34,406 bases of DNA from a bacterium. Its GTDB lineage: Bacteria; Verrucomicrobiota; Lentisphaeria; Victivallales; GWF2-38-69. The stretch lies in assembly GCA_021781705.1 (NCBI GenBank), contig JAJXWI010000017.1:1-34406 (forward strand), in the 5' to 3' direction. Shown piece after piece: positions 16,791 to 25,404 of this stretch. The position numbers and the translations under genes are program-made. The first letter of the stretch is position 1, and every line of letters starts with the position of its first letter. The notes below the pieces were generated by a model, which saw only the letters and a program-made list of their open reading frames with translations, did not search any database and was not told where the DNA came from.

Positions 16791-18224
16791 ATGATGCTTG
16801 AAGATTATTTTAATGAGCAAATGTCAGGGAAAGCCGGGGATATCAAAATTGAGTTTGAAACAGGTGCGAAAATCCATGGAACGGTTATTGCTATAGACAA
16901 GAAATCTGTGTTTCTGGATATAAATTCTAAGAGTGAAGGGATAGTCAATCGCGAAGAATTCATTGACAGGGAAGGTAATCTTACTGTCAACATAGGGGAT
17001 GAAGTAGACGCCTATTTTGTTTCGGACAAAGACGGAGAGATTACTCTTACTGTAAAGATGGGCGGAAAGTTTGTAGCTGGACACATGGAAGATGCCTATC
17101 GGACTGGAATTCCTGTAGAAGGGAAAGTTGCTGAAGAAAAGAAGGGCGGTTACCTTGTTAAAATGTCTGGCAAAGACGCATTTTGTCCGTACTCACAGAT
17201 AGATCTCTTTCCGAGAGATCCTGCCAGCTACATCGGCAATTCGTATTCTTTCGTAATTACAGAGATGAATAAGTTCAATACTGTTCTTTCCAGAAGGAGG
17301 CTTCTTGAAAAAGAAAAAGTAAAACGGATTGAATATTTCAAGGAAACCCTTAAAGAAGGTGACTTAATTACTGGTACCGTGATCAATGTAAAAGATTTTG
17401 GCGTTTTTGTAGATTTAGATAGCTGCGAAGGTTTTATCCCCATATCAGAATTGACTTGGGGGCGCATAGAAAATCCGTCTGAAATTCTTAAGCCCGGCGA
17501 TAGAGTAAAAGTTGCCGTTAAGAAACTTGATTGGGAAAATAACAAAATTACGCTGAGTTACAGGTCTGCTCAAACTTCATGGGATGATATTGCCGACAGA
17601 TATCCGAGAGGAAAACTTATCAGCGCAAAAGTTACAAGGCTGGCTAATTTCGGCGCTTTCGTGGAACTAGAGAAGGGGATTGAAGGGCTAATTCACATTT
17701 CCAAGATTGACCCGGGTCGTAAAATAAGCCATCCGCGCGAATCTCTGACTGTAGGGGATGTTGTTTCTGTGGTTATTGAAGACGTAGACAAAGAGAGTCA
17801 AAGAATTTCCCTTGCTCGTGATTTCTCGGGAGAGATTCCTCTATCTGAAGGGGAAACTGTTTATGAGGAAGGTGCTATGGAAGTCGGGAATAAATTTGAA
17901 GGCACAGTTGAAGCCGTGAAATTGTTTGGCCTTTTCGTGAGAATAAGCCCGCTTGAAAAGGGGCTGCTTCATATCAGTCAAATTAGAGGAGCTGGGAATA
18001 TTGCTGATTTGAGTCTGAAAATTCTTGATAAGAAATACCCTGTCGGCTCAAAAATCAATGTTATGATAAGAGAAATAACTGATGACGGGAAAATTTCTCT
18101 TGCTCTTGCAGAACATAGTGAAGGAGTGGAAGAAACGGAGTGGAAGGATTTCAAAAGGAGCAAACCTGAATCTTCTCAATTCGGGACCAGTCTTGCAGAT
18201 GCATTTAATAAATTGGATATCTAG
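16791..18224 (+). CDS. rpsA: S1 RNA-binding repeat protein (ribosomal protein S1-like)
   Basis: 477 residues with five S1 domains, about 23-88, 106-168, 188-260, 273-343 and 364-437. Each has the beta-barrel signature, for example VINVKDFGVFVDLDSCEGF and RLANFGAFVELEKGIEGLI followed by HISKI. E. coli S1 has six domains in 557 residues, so this is a shorter form like those of several anaerobic lineages. Domain 2 is the most divergent. It would bind mRNA at the ribosome. The ATG at 16791 has AGGA 9 nt upstream; the in-frame TTG at 16782 directly abuts that AGGA and is unlikely. Whether this is the sole S1 or a paralogue is unknown. A methyltransferase gene follows 57 bases later. Confidence 0.9.
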   Translation: MMLEDYFNEQMSGKAGDIKIEFETGAKIHGTVIAIDKKSVFLDINSKSEGIVNREEFIDREGNLTVNIGDEVDAYFVSDKDGEITLTVKMGGKFVAGHMEDAYRTGIPVEGKVAEEKKGGYLVKMSGKDAFCPYSQIDLFPRDPASYIGNSYSFVITEMNKFNTVLSRRRLLEKEKVKRIEYFKETLKEGDLITGTVINVKDFGVFVDLDSCEGFIPISELTWGRIENPSEILKPGDRVKVAVKKLDWENNKITLSYRSAQTSWDDIADRYPRGKLISAKVTRLANFGAFVELEKGIEGLIHISKIDPGRKISHPRESLTVGDVVSVVIEDVDKESQRISLARDFSGEIPLSEGETVYEEGAMEVGNKFEGTVEAVKLFGLFVRISPLEKGLLHISQIRGAGNIADLSLKILDKKYPVGSKINVMIREITDDGKISLALAEHSEGVEETEWKDFKRSKPESSQFGTSLADAFNKLDI

Positions 18225-18281
18225 GATATCTCAATTCCAGACTTTATTTATCATGGCGATTTGAAGCTATTATAAGGCGAT

Positions 18282-18926
18282 ATGACTAATACATCAAAGT
18301 CGAGCGCGATTGAAGGTTATTTGAAACAATTCAATCCGCCATCAAATCCTGTTCTTGCGCGATTAGTTAAGGAGCACACAGAAAGAACTGATGTTATCCC
18401 GTGCATAGGAGAAGAGGCGGCTGGATTTATCTACTGGCTTGTAAGGTTGATTAAGGCTAAGGAGGTTGTTGAATTTGGTTCTTGCATAGGATATTCAACT
18501 ATTGTTATCGGCGAGGCTGTAAAGGCTAACGGCGGGCACCTTACATCAATTGAAATAGCTAAAAATCACTACCGTGAAGCTGTGAGAAATGTTAGAGAGG
18601 CCGGACTTTCCGATTATGTCAGCATTGTTAATGGTGACGCAAAAGTTGAGTTTGAAAAAATGTCAGGGCCGTTTGATTTTATTATGCAAGATTCTCTGAA
18701 AGCTCTCTATCCCGTAATGATTGGTGATTGTGTAGAAAAGCTCAGGGCAGGCGGTGTAATGGTTGCTGATGATACGCTTTTTCTTCCTGTCGGTAAGCCC
18801 GAAAAAATGGCAGTTCCCATGGATGCTTACAATAAATTGATTTTTGGTGATTCCAGGCTAACCAGTACTATTGTGCCAATAGGAGATGGACTTACAGTTA
18901 GTTTTAAATGTGAAAGCAAGAGTTGA
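18282..18926 (+). CDS. SAM-dependent O-methyltransferase (class I, family 3 type)
   Basis: 214 residues. The Rossmann fold SAM site is VVEFGSCIGYSTIVIGEA (about 60-77), followed by the acidic loop TSIEIAKNHY and GDAKVEF. The metal and catechol-type region appears as QDSLKALYPVMI and VADDTLFLP, in the position of the family's DxxK and DN motifs. Members methylate hydroxyls of small molecules such as catechols. AAGGCGAT precedes the ATG. It is 57 bases after the S1 gene on the same strand and may be co-transcribed. The substrate is unknown. Confidence 0.85.
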   Translation: MTNTSKSSAIEGYLKQFNPPSNPVLARLVKEHTERTDVIPCIGEEAAGFIYWLVRLIKAKEVVEFGSCIGYSTIVIGEAVKANGGHLTSIEIAKNHYREAVRNVREAGLSDYVSIVNGDAKVEFEKMSGPFDFIMQDSLKALYPVMIGDCVEKLRAGGVMVADDTLFLPVGKPEKMAVPMDAYNKLIFGDSRLTSTIVPIGDGLTVSFKCESKS

Positions 18927-19252
18927 ATGCTACAAATTACGAAGTAGTGTGCAAAAGAATTGTATATTGAACGACATCTTTGCTTAATACTGGATTGAAT
19001 TGTTTTGGAACGGATTGTAACACTGTTTGCCATTATGATTATTCCAGTGTTAGTTCTTTATGCTTATAAAGCGGATACACAACTTTTAGATTTATTTATG
19101 TCGTTTTTCTACTTTTTTTGTAGTTTTTTAAACCAAAAACAATATAATCCTAACTGTGTTGTAGAATTATTTTAGGTTGTTTTGTTTAAATATAATAAAT
19201 CATCATAGAGAGATGGTGTGTTGGTACTATAAAAAAAGGAGATACTTACAAT
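18927..19252. other. Intergenic gap upstream of dCache gene
   Basis: 326 bases. It ends in a strong ribosome binding site, AAAAAAGGAGATACT, for the next gene. A 56-codon frame (19005-19175) begins at TTG without a ribosome binding site and is not called. No hairpin terminator is obvious after the methyltransferase. Confidence 0.5.
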
Positions 19253-20287
19253 ATGGATAAGAATAGGATTGGACACGGTTTTATATACAAATTCAGTTTA
19301 TACATTATAGCGTGTGCTGTGATTGTTTTACTTTTAGTTTTGATATATGACTACCGCGTAAGCGAAAACGCTATTATAGATAATATTAAAAATAATGGTG
19401 GAACTTTGGCTGCCGCCACTCTTAATGAAATTAATACCTATTTTAATACTGCTCAACAAATTCCTCAGGATATATCTAATACTCTGGAATCTTGTAATTT
19501 TACTCAGAAAGAAATGATGGGATTATTGAAGACTGCAGTAGAAAATTGCGAAGAAATTTATGGCGCTACCATTGCGTTTGAGCCCTATATGACAGGGGAA
19601 AATAAGTACTTTTTCGGACCGCATTTTTATAAACCTGATGGGAATGTAAAATATTTAGATTTTGGGACTGAAAAATATAATTACTTTACGTTGGACTGGT
19701 ATACTGGTCCTAAGAAAATGAATAAAGGGGTGTGGAGCGAACCTTATTTTGCTGAAGGCAAACTCATGGTGACATATTCTGAGCCCTTTTACAAAAATAT
19801 TGATGGTAAAAGGACGTTTTGCGGGGTTGTAACTTGTGACATTGATCTTCGCTGGTTAGAAAAACTTCTTGGCGATATAAAAGTTTTTAATACAGGATAT
19901 GCTTTTATTCTGTCGTCTAAGGGTGTTTTTATCGGCCGGAAAAATAATGAAGCCGACCTTGGAAAAGGTATTTTTGTTGTGGCCGAGAGTCGGGGGGATG
20001 ATCAACGTAGAGAACTTGGGAAAAAAATGACCAGTAACCGAGTGGGGTTCGACGAATATTACTCTTATAGTTTAGGAAAAAAGTGTTTTGTATCCTACGC
20101 GCCATTAAAAGAAACAGGTTGGTCCATAGCTGTAATAATTCCTCAAGATGAGCCCTTTTCTGACTTATACATTATCACCTGGAATATTTTTACTATAGGA
20201 GCAGGTGGTTATTTATTTATTTTGATACTTATAATCATGGCTATTTCTGGATTTTTAAGGGTAAATTTTTATATCCGGAAAAGGTAG
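19253..20287 (+). CDS. dCache sensory domain protein with no output domain
   Basis: 344 residues. A transmembrane helix (about 13-33) is followed by a periplasmic dCache domain (about 38-300), recognised from its helix then PAS-like beta-rich parts: YFGAT-type motif EIYGATIAFEPYM, DWYTGPK, GVWSEPYF, GVVTCDIDLRWLEKL and YAFILSSKGVFIG, with the membrane-distal ligand pocket expected around these. A second helix (about 312-334) ends in NFYIRKR and the stop. Related proteins continue into HAMP and a kinase, cyclase, phosphatase or chemoreceptor output; here there is none, and no continuing frame is visible. The start is firm (GGAG). It may work with a partner, or be a truncated relic. Confidence 0.85.
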   Translation: MDKNRIGHGFIYKFSLYIIACAVIVLLLVLIYDYRVSENAIIDNIKNNGGTLAAATLNEINTYFNTAQQIPQDISNTLESCNFTQKEMMGLLKTAVENCEEIYGATIAFEPYMTGENKYFFGPHFYKPDGNVKYLDFGTEKYNYFTLDWYTGPKKMNKGVWSEPYFAEGKLMVTYSEPFYKNIDGKRTFCGVVTCDIDLRWLEKLLGDIKVFNTGYAFILSSKGVFIGRKNNEADLGKGIFVVAESRGDDQRRELGKKMTSNRVGFDEYYSYSLGKKCFVSYAPLKETGWSIAVIIPQDEPFSDLYIITWNIFTIGAGGYLFILILIIMAISGFLRVNFYIRKR

Positions 20288-20382
20288 AAAATTCTGTAAC
20301 TTTTTGTTAAATAAATAGTTGGAGCAACATGTATTCGCATATGACACTTGAACTTAGCGCCAGTAACTAACACAGCCGCCGT

Positions 20383-21243
20383 TTACTGATAATACGTGTC
20401 TATTCTCTTATACCAGCCGTAGAGGTTTTTCTCTTCTGTGCTTTTATTTTTTGATTGATCCACGCGCTTTTTGAGAACAGTTTTTGCAGAATTTGCAAAT
20501 TCGATCACAGCCTGTTTTCCAGTTCCCACTCCTTTCATGTTTTCTAGTACCTGGAGCAACCCCCAGTTTCCTGAATTCATAGTTCCGCCCCCTTTGAAAT
20601 TTACATAGTCAATAAGTGCATATAAACCCATTGGCGATTGAGCCACACGATAAAACTGGTATTGTACATGTTTCTTCATTTGTGGAGTTTTTGGAGATTG
20701 AAAAACTCTCTCCACTTTTTCCTGAAACCTGGTTATAACAAATTTTGCTTGTAGGTGCATTGTATTTTTCAACAGGTCTCTCAAGTATCTCATATGAGAA
20801 CTGTTGAAATCTTTATAAAAAGCATTTCTTGTCGTCCACGGACATTTGTAATTTGTTTTTTTTATCCAATTTGGAAGTTTTATTCCATTTTCTTCGTAGA
20901 AAATCAGCATCTTTGAAAAGGAATCCCCTCTTGGCCTGTCGTAATTTGTTGAATACCATATAAAATGGGCTATGCCCATTGAGGGGAATGGTTCTTTTGG
21001 GTTCCAATAAGCAAGATTTTCGGGTTTCCCAGAACACTCATTAATATAAATTCTGCAGCCGATAGCTCTTAATTCTGCATCTGATATCCTGATATTTGAC
21101 GGTGTTTTTGTATTACTTGTGCTTTGTTTTTGAACCACCACATTATTATATGGTTGCATTGTTTCACTATCTGCGGCATTTTTGCAAGAGCTTAACATTG
21201 TCAAGATAGAAACGGACAGTAAAAATGATTTTATACGACTCAT
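20383..21243 (-). CDS. Lipoprotein of a conserved lysozyme-like family
   Basis: 286 residues. A lipobox LSSC (Cys20) follows a signal sequence, so it is a lipoprotein. A linker rich in Gln, Ser and Thr leads to the domain (about 55-285) with IYINECSGKPENLAYWN, MGIAHFIWY, KCPWTTRNAF, YALIDYVNFKGGG and NWGLLQVL. I recall this pattern from hypothetical proteins in diverse bacteria. The early Glu with Cys, and the GLLQVL segment, recall muramidase/transglycosylase folds, so cell-wall binding or cleavage is possible; this is inference. It is divergent from the dus gene and stands alone. Confidence 0.75.
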   Translation of the reverse strand: MSRIKSFLLSVSILTMLSSCKNAADSETMQPYNNVVVQKQSTSNTKTPSNIRISDAELRAIGCRIYINECSGKPENLAYWNPKEPFPSMGIAHFIWYSTNYDRPRGDSFSKMLIFYEENGIKLPNWIKKTNYKCPWTTRNAFYKDFNSSHMRYLRDLLKNTMHLQAKFVITRFQEKVERVFQSPKTPQMKKHVQYQFYRVAQSPMGLYALIDYVNFKGGGTMNSGNWGLLQVLENMKGVGTGKQAVIEFANSAKTVLKKRVDQSKNKSTEEKNLYGWYKRIDTYYQ

Positions 21244-21357
21244 GGTTTGTAGTAAAATAGGGTTAAAAGATTATTGTATGCTAAAAATGACTAAAATGTC
21301 TAGTGCCTTTATAAGGTTACACAGGTCGCTTGTTAAGTCAACAACTCTATTATTTTT

Positions 21358-22371
21358 ATGGCTGGTTTTAGTATGAAAATCTATCCTGATAATGCGGTAA
21401 TAATGGCTCCTCTTGCCGGGTATACCGATCTGTCTTACAGACGGTCTTGCAGGAGGCATGGATGCTTTTATGCTTTTACGGAAATGGTGGATACCGGTTC
21501 TTTAGTTTATTCATCGAGGAATACCAGGAAATTTCTTGATAGAGGTGCTGAAGAAGAATGGCTTGGGACCCAGATTGTCGGTTGTAAGCTTAATGAAATA
21601 GAGAAGTCAATTGAAATCATAAACGAACATGATTTTAATGTTCTTGACCTTAACGTTGGATGTCCCACTCCTAAAGTAGCGAAAAAAGGAAAAGGCGCCG
21701 GTTTGGCGAAAGACCCGGAACATGTTGCGAAAATAATAGAACTAATGGTTAAGAAATCACGGGCTCCAGTCACCGCTAAAATAAGAATACAGGATACTAC
21801 AGACCCTGAAAAGACCGTTTCTCTTGCGAAAAAAATAGAGGAGGCCGGGGCGCAGGCTTTAACTATCCATGGCAGGCTTCTTTCGGCAATTTATTCTGGT
21901 ACTTGTTATGCGGACATTATTTCAGCAGTCAGGGAAAATCTAAAAATTCAGATAATTGCCAATGGCGGAGTGATGGACAAAGATTCATATAATAAACTTA
22001 AAGTTGACTCTGGCTGCAGCGAAATAATGATAGCTAGAGGTGCGATGGGAAATCCCTGGATTTTTGAAGAAATAAAAAATGATAAAAGCGTTATTCCTTC
22101 TACGGAAGAGTTGGCAAACGAGCTAGAGCTTCACATTGTTGAGACAATTGCATACTATGGTGAGAATTTCGGCTGCAAGCTGTGCAGAAAGTTGATTTTG
22201 GACTATCTGAAGGGGAGGGGTTTTTCAGGCGAATTTAAATCTGGAGTAGTGAAACTCTCTACGGTTGAAGAATTTAAAAATTTTATGAATGATCTCAGAA
22301 AAGGACCGACTGAACGTTATAAAAAATGGCTTAAAAAAAACTCGAATCTGCAGTTTGAGTCTTTTGTTTAA
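21358..22371 (+). CDS. dus: tRNA-dihydrouridine synthase family protein
   Basis: 337 residues. The FMN TIM barrel (about 8-245) shows APLAGYTDLSYRR, LGTQIVG, LNVGCPTPKVAKKGKGAGL with the catalytic Cys, TAKIRIQ (FMN Lys), TIHGRLLSAIYSG and IIANGGV with ARGAMGNPW. A short C-terminal helical domain follows. It reduces a uridine of tRNA to dihydrouridine with NADPH. The HGR segment continues SAIYSGTCYADI rather than the common YxGxAxWDxI, and Dus type (DusA, B or C) cannot be assigned. Alternative start: ATG 21373 (MKIYPDNAV), closer to the usual N terminus; neither has a clear ribosome binding site. Confidence 0.9.
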   Translation: MAGFSMKIYPDNAVIMAPLAGYTDLSYRRSCRRHGCFYAFTEMVDTGSLVYSSRNTRKFLDRGAEEEWLGTQIVGCKLNEIEKSIEIINEHDFNVLDLNVGCPTPKVAKKGKGAGLAKDPEHVAKIIELMVKKSRAPVTAKIRIQDTTDPEKTVSLAKKIEEAGAQALTIHGRLLSAIYSGTCYADIISAVRENLKIQIIANGGVMDKDSYNKLKVDSGCSEIMIARGAMGNPWIFEEIKNDKSVIPSTEELANELELHIVETIAYYGENFGCKLCRKLILDYLKGRGFSGEFKSGVVKLSTVEEFKNFMNDLRKGPTERYKKWLKKNSNLQFESFV

Positions 22372-22480
22372 GCTGTTGATTTCTTCATTACTATGTTCTA
22401 TCTTTAACACCATATGTAGAATCTGTTTGTTTAAGTCTTAATTATAGTATTTTCTTTAATTTCAATTTTAGGTGCTTTAA

Positions 22481-24307
22481 TTGATCTCTGGAGTAATAGG
22501 AGCTGGTTCTGATTTTAAAAGAGCGTTTAAGTCGTTGGGAATTGTTTTTGGTGATATTGGTACGAGCCCGATATATACTCTCACTGTTATTTTTTTGCTT
22601 CTAAAACCTACAGAGTACAATGTTATCGCAATTTTATCTCTAATAATCTGGACTCTTGTCAGTATAGTGACAGTGAAGTATGTGTGGCTAGCCATGAGTT
22701 TAAGCCGGAGAGGGGAAGGTGGGACGGTGGTTTTATTAGAGCTTCTTATTCCTTATCTGAAGAAAGGCAGAACCCTGTCTTTTACCTATCTTCTTGCATT
22801 TCTCGGCGTTTCTCTCTTGATAGGTGACGGGATCATAACTCCATCAATTACCATATTGAGCGCAGTCGAAGGACTCAAATTTTTTCCGGGTTTTGAGGGC
22901 ACAAAACAGGGGATACTTGTGATCATAGCTGCCATTATAGCTATATTTCTCCTGTGTTATCAGCGAAAGGGTACGGAAAATGTCGCTAGAACTTTTGCTC
23001 CCATAATGGTGATATGGTTTATTTCTCTCTTTTTGTATGGAGCCTATTATGTTTTTCAATCGCCATGGATTTTTAAAGCTATTAATCCTTGTCATGGTGT
23101 AAAATTCCTATTTAATCATGGGTTTCTTGGATTTTTTACGCTGTCTCAAGTCGTGTTATGCGCTACCGGAGGTGAGGCTCTTTATGCCGATATGGGGCAT
23201 ATGAAGCGCAAGCCTATAACCCTTGCATGGTGTTTCGTTTTTGTTACGCTAATCTTCAATTATCTTGGACAGGGTGCGTATTTATTGCAAAGCCATACTC
23301 AAAACAATATACTTTTCGGAATGGTTTTTAATCTGACGCAGGGACTCTACATTCCTTTTCTCGTGGTGAGTGTTTTTGCCAGTGTAATAGCTTCTCAATC
23401 GATGATAACAGGAATATTTTCCATAGTTTATCAGGCTATAAATGTGAGAATAATGCCGCTTTTGAAAGTTGACTACACTTCTTCTGAAATAAGGGGACAG
23501 ATCTATGTAGGAGTGATTAACTGGTTCCTGCTGATATCCATTTTAATTATCCTTGTGATATTTAAGAGTTCTGCGAATTTGGCTTCTGCGTATGGGTTGG
23601 CTGTTACAGGAGCTATGTTTTTTGCAGGAATAATGATGATTATGATATTTTTTATAAAGAGGCAATATGTTAAGTTTTTTGTAACCGTTATAGTAACCGG
23701 TATTGCGGGTGTGTTTTTTGCCTCGACAATGTTTAAAATTTCTACTGGTGGGTACTGGTCAATTCTTTTGTCTCTCATTCCCCTTTCTATAATCTTGATA
23801 TACACCAATGGGCAGAAAAGGCTGTTCAGTAGAATTAAGCCTGTGCCACTGGATAGATTTTTGATTAACTATAGCGAGGCATACAATGGTTTGTCAAAAA
23901 TAAAAGGGTCGGCTATATTTCTTGTGGCAGATGAAAAAACCATTCCCCCTTATATCTTGCATATAATGTTCAAGAATCAGATAATTTATGAAGATAACAT
24001 ACTTGTTTCAATAAAAAGAAAAGAAGACCCATGGGATGTCAGCTACGGGTTTAAAGAAGATATTGCGAGTGGCCTTAGGGTGTTTGAAATAAAAATAGGT
24101 TATATGGTAGTTGAAAATATTGAGGCGATGTTTAGGGCCAAGGGGATACGTGAAAAAGCGATATTCTATGGTATCGAGGACATTGATACTAGAAATTTCA
24201 TTTGGAAGATTTTTGCAATTATGAAAAGTGTTTTCCCTTCGTACGTAAAGTTCTATAATCTCCCTGTTTCAGAATTGCACGGAGTCGTTACTAGGGTTAA
24301 CATGTAG
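22481..24307 (+). CDS. kup: KUP/HAK/KT potassium uptake permease
   Basis: 608 residues. About 12 membrane helices with the family hallmarks: SLGIVFGDIGTSPIYTL in helix 1, SRRGEGGTVVLLEL, GDGIITPSITILSAVEG, and the gating region ATGGEALYADMGHM. The cytoplasmic tail (about 465-608) is the usual size. It imports K+ with protons. The start is TTG, with AGGTG 6 nt upstream; no ATG lies near the family start, so TTG is preferred. Length is normal. It is 109 bases after dus, same strand. No regulatory site was recognised. Confidence 0.92.
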   Translation: MISGVIGAGSDFKRAFKSLGIVFGDIGTSPIYTLTVIFLLLKPTEYNVIAILSLIIWTLVSIVTVKYVWLAMSLSRRGEGGTVVLLELLIPYLKKGRTLSFTYLLAFLGVSLLIGDGIITPSITILSAVEGLKFFPGFEGTKQGILVIIAAIIAIFLLCYQRKGTENVARTFAPIMVIWFISLFLYGAYYVFQSPWIFKAINPCHGVKFLFNHGFLGFFTLSQVVLCATGGEALYADMGHMKRKPITLAWCFVFVTLIFNYLGQGAYLLQSHTQNNILFGMVFNLTQGLYIPFLVVSVFASVIASQSMITGIFSIVYQAINVRIMPLLKVDYTSSEIRGQIYVGVINWFLLISILIILVIFKSSANLASAYGLAVTGAMFFAGIMMIMIFFIKRQYVKFFVTVIVTGIAGVFFASTMFKISTGGYWSILLSLIPLSIILIYTNGQKRLFSRIKPVPLDRFLINYSEAYNGLSKIKGSAIFLVADEKTIPPYILHIMFKNQIIYEDNILVSIKRKEDPWDVSYGFKEDIASGLRVFEIKIGYMVVENIEAMFRAKGIREKAIFYGIEDIDTRNFIWKIFAIMKSVFPSYVKFYNLPVSELHGVVTRVNM

Positions 24308-24699
24308 AGCTCAAACATGAAATGTTTTTGACTTCGCCTCCTTGCTCTCGCAGGTGCAGTAAGTATTTAATGTGTGGCATTGCGGGGATTTAAGGCGCCT
24401 TGCTAAATCGCATGGCTAAAGAAGCCGCCCCCACGAATGAGTTTTGAATGTTGAATTCCAAATTTTGAATTGTTGTATTTAAAACTTAAAATTCAAAATT
24501 TTAACTATCTGTTCGCTTGGTTTGATGACGTATTTTGCAGAATAGTTACTAGGTGCGTAATCCATCACAGCGTGACTGACAGTGCAAAGCCTCCCTTCTC
24601 GTTCATTGCAGAAAGACGCATTGTATCGACGGTAATTAGTTTTGCAAGAATCCCTTTGATATGGAGTTTTGACCTCCTAGAAGGGAGAGAGTTCCGGCT
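24308..24699. other. Repeat-bearing intergenic region after kup
   Basis: 392 bases between kup and a convergent gene. It contains a compact palindromic segment (GATTTAAGGCGCCT at 24387-24400, then TGCTAAATC) and the period-7 array at 24442-24504. A 77-codon plus-strand frame (24470-24703) is not supported: no family, no ribosome binding site. Confidence 0.5.
24442..24504. repeat. Period-7 repeat, 9 units, with an internal inverted repeat
   Basis: Nine heptamers in one register: TTTTGAA, TGTTGAA, TTCCAAA, TTTTGAA, TTGTTGT, ATTTAAA, ACTTAAA, ATTCAAA, ATTTTAA. The first half reads TTTTGAA-like on the plus strand and the second half on the minus strand. The 12-base arm AAATTTTGAATT (24460-24471) pairs with AATTCAAAATTT (24490-24501), forming an 18-base loop hairpin. 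Confidence 0.75.
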
Positions 24700-25302
24700 T
24701 TAATATCTGGGTTCTGTGCGGTCTGGAACGTAACTTTGAGAGGATACCGGGTGCTGTTTACCAGATGGAAGCTGTATGCCTGTTTCAGCTTTTGAATTTT
24801 TATCGTCCATGTATAGTTTTTCTATGGCAGGCTCTAAGCCTTTTGGCATCTGCAAGCCTGTAATCCTTTTATCTTCAGTTGTCAGTATTGTTACGCTTTT
24901 TTCGTCTTTAACTTTCTTTACAACAGATTCGCCGTGTGGTGTTTTTATGTCTTGTACAATATCTTTTTCCAGCTTCTCGGATGGTTGTTGAGGGAACTCT
25001 TTTTGTTGTTTATTATTTGTATCTCTAGGATTTTGCTCAAAATTGTGGCCGCTACGCTTTTCATCTGAGGTGTTAGTATTATAGGCTTTGTTACTTGATG
25101 TTTCACCTGCTTGCTGGGGAGAATTTGTTATTGTATTTAAAGTTGTTTTAGTAGTATCTTCATTGTTGTCTTTTATGTGTGAAGGATCATTCGGCGATGT
25201 TGTGATTTGCGTTGTGTGCACTAGAGACGTGAAGGAATTCTGAGTTAAAAAAAGTGTACAAAAAGCCAACGCTACTATTCCCACTAAAAAAAACTTAATC
25301 AT
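24700..25302 (-). CDS. Exported low-complexity hypothetical protein
   Basis: 200 residues. A single N-terminal hydrophobic segment (1-21, a signal peptide or anchor) is followed by a long disordered region rich in Thr, Asn, Gln, Lys and Glu (about 30-115). The C-terminal third has a short folded-looking part (about 118-165: GESVVKKVKDEKSVTILTTE) and a Pro/Gln/Ser-rich tail. No family is recognised. It is downstream of the membrane protein gene 25405-26274 on the same strand, 100 bases away, and may be co-transcribed. The role is unknown. Confidence 0.65.
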   Translation of the reverse strand: MIKFFLVGIVALAFCTLFLTQNSFTSLVHTTQITTSPNDPSHIKDNNEDTTKTTLNTITNSPQQAGETSSNKAYNTNTSDEKRSGHNFEQNPRDTNNKQQKEFPQQPSEKLEKDIVQDIKTPHGESVVKKVKDEKSVTILTTEDKRITGLQMPKGLEPAIEKLYMDDKNSKAETGIQLPSGKQHPVSSQSYVPDRTEPRY

Positions 25303-25404
25303 TTTTCCCTCTTAAAGTTAAAAACTTACACTTCATATGATTGAATAGGGTATCCAAAATTCCCCCATTTTCAACTTCTATTTGCATGGGATTTTCTAAA
25401 AAAG

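Noticed and set aside
19005-19175. 56-codon frame with a hydrophobic N terminus before the dCache gene
   Set aside because: It begins at TTG without a ribosome binding site and its Phe-rich second half follows from T-rich DNA; no family is recognised.
24308-24441. Possible tRNA or structured RNA in the GC-richer part of the gap after kup
   Set aside because: No T-loop (GGTTCRA) or anticodon-arm pattern could be fitted.
24470-24703. 77-codon plus-strand frame after kup
   Set aside because: It starts within the heptamer repeat, has no ribosome binding site, and its end overlaps the convergent exported protein gene.
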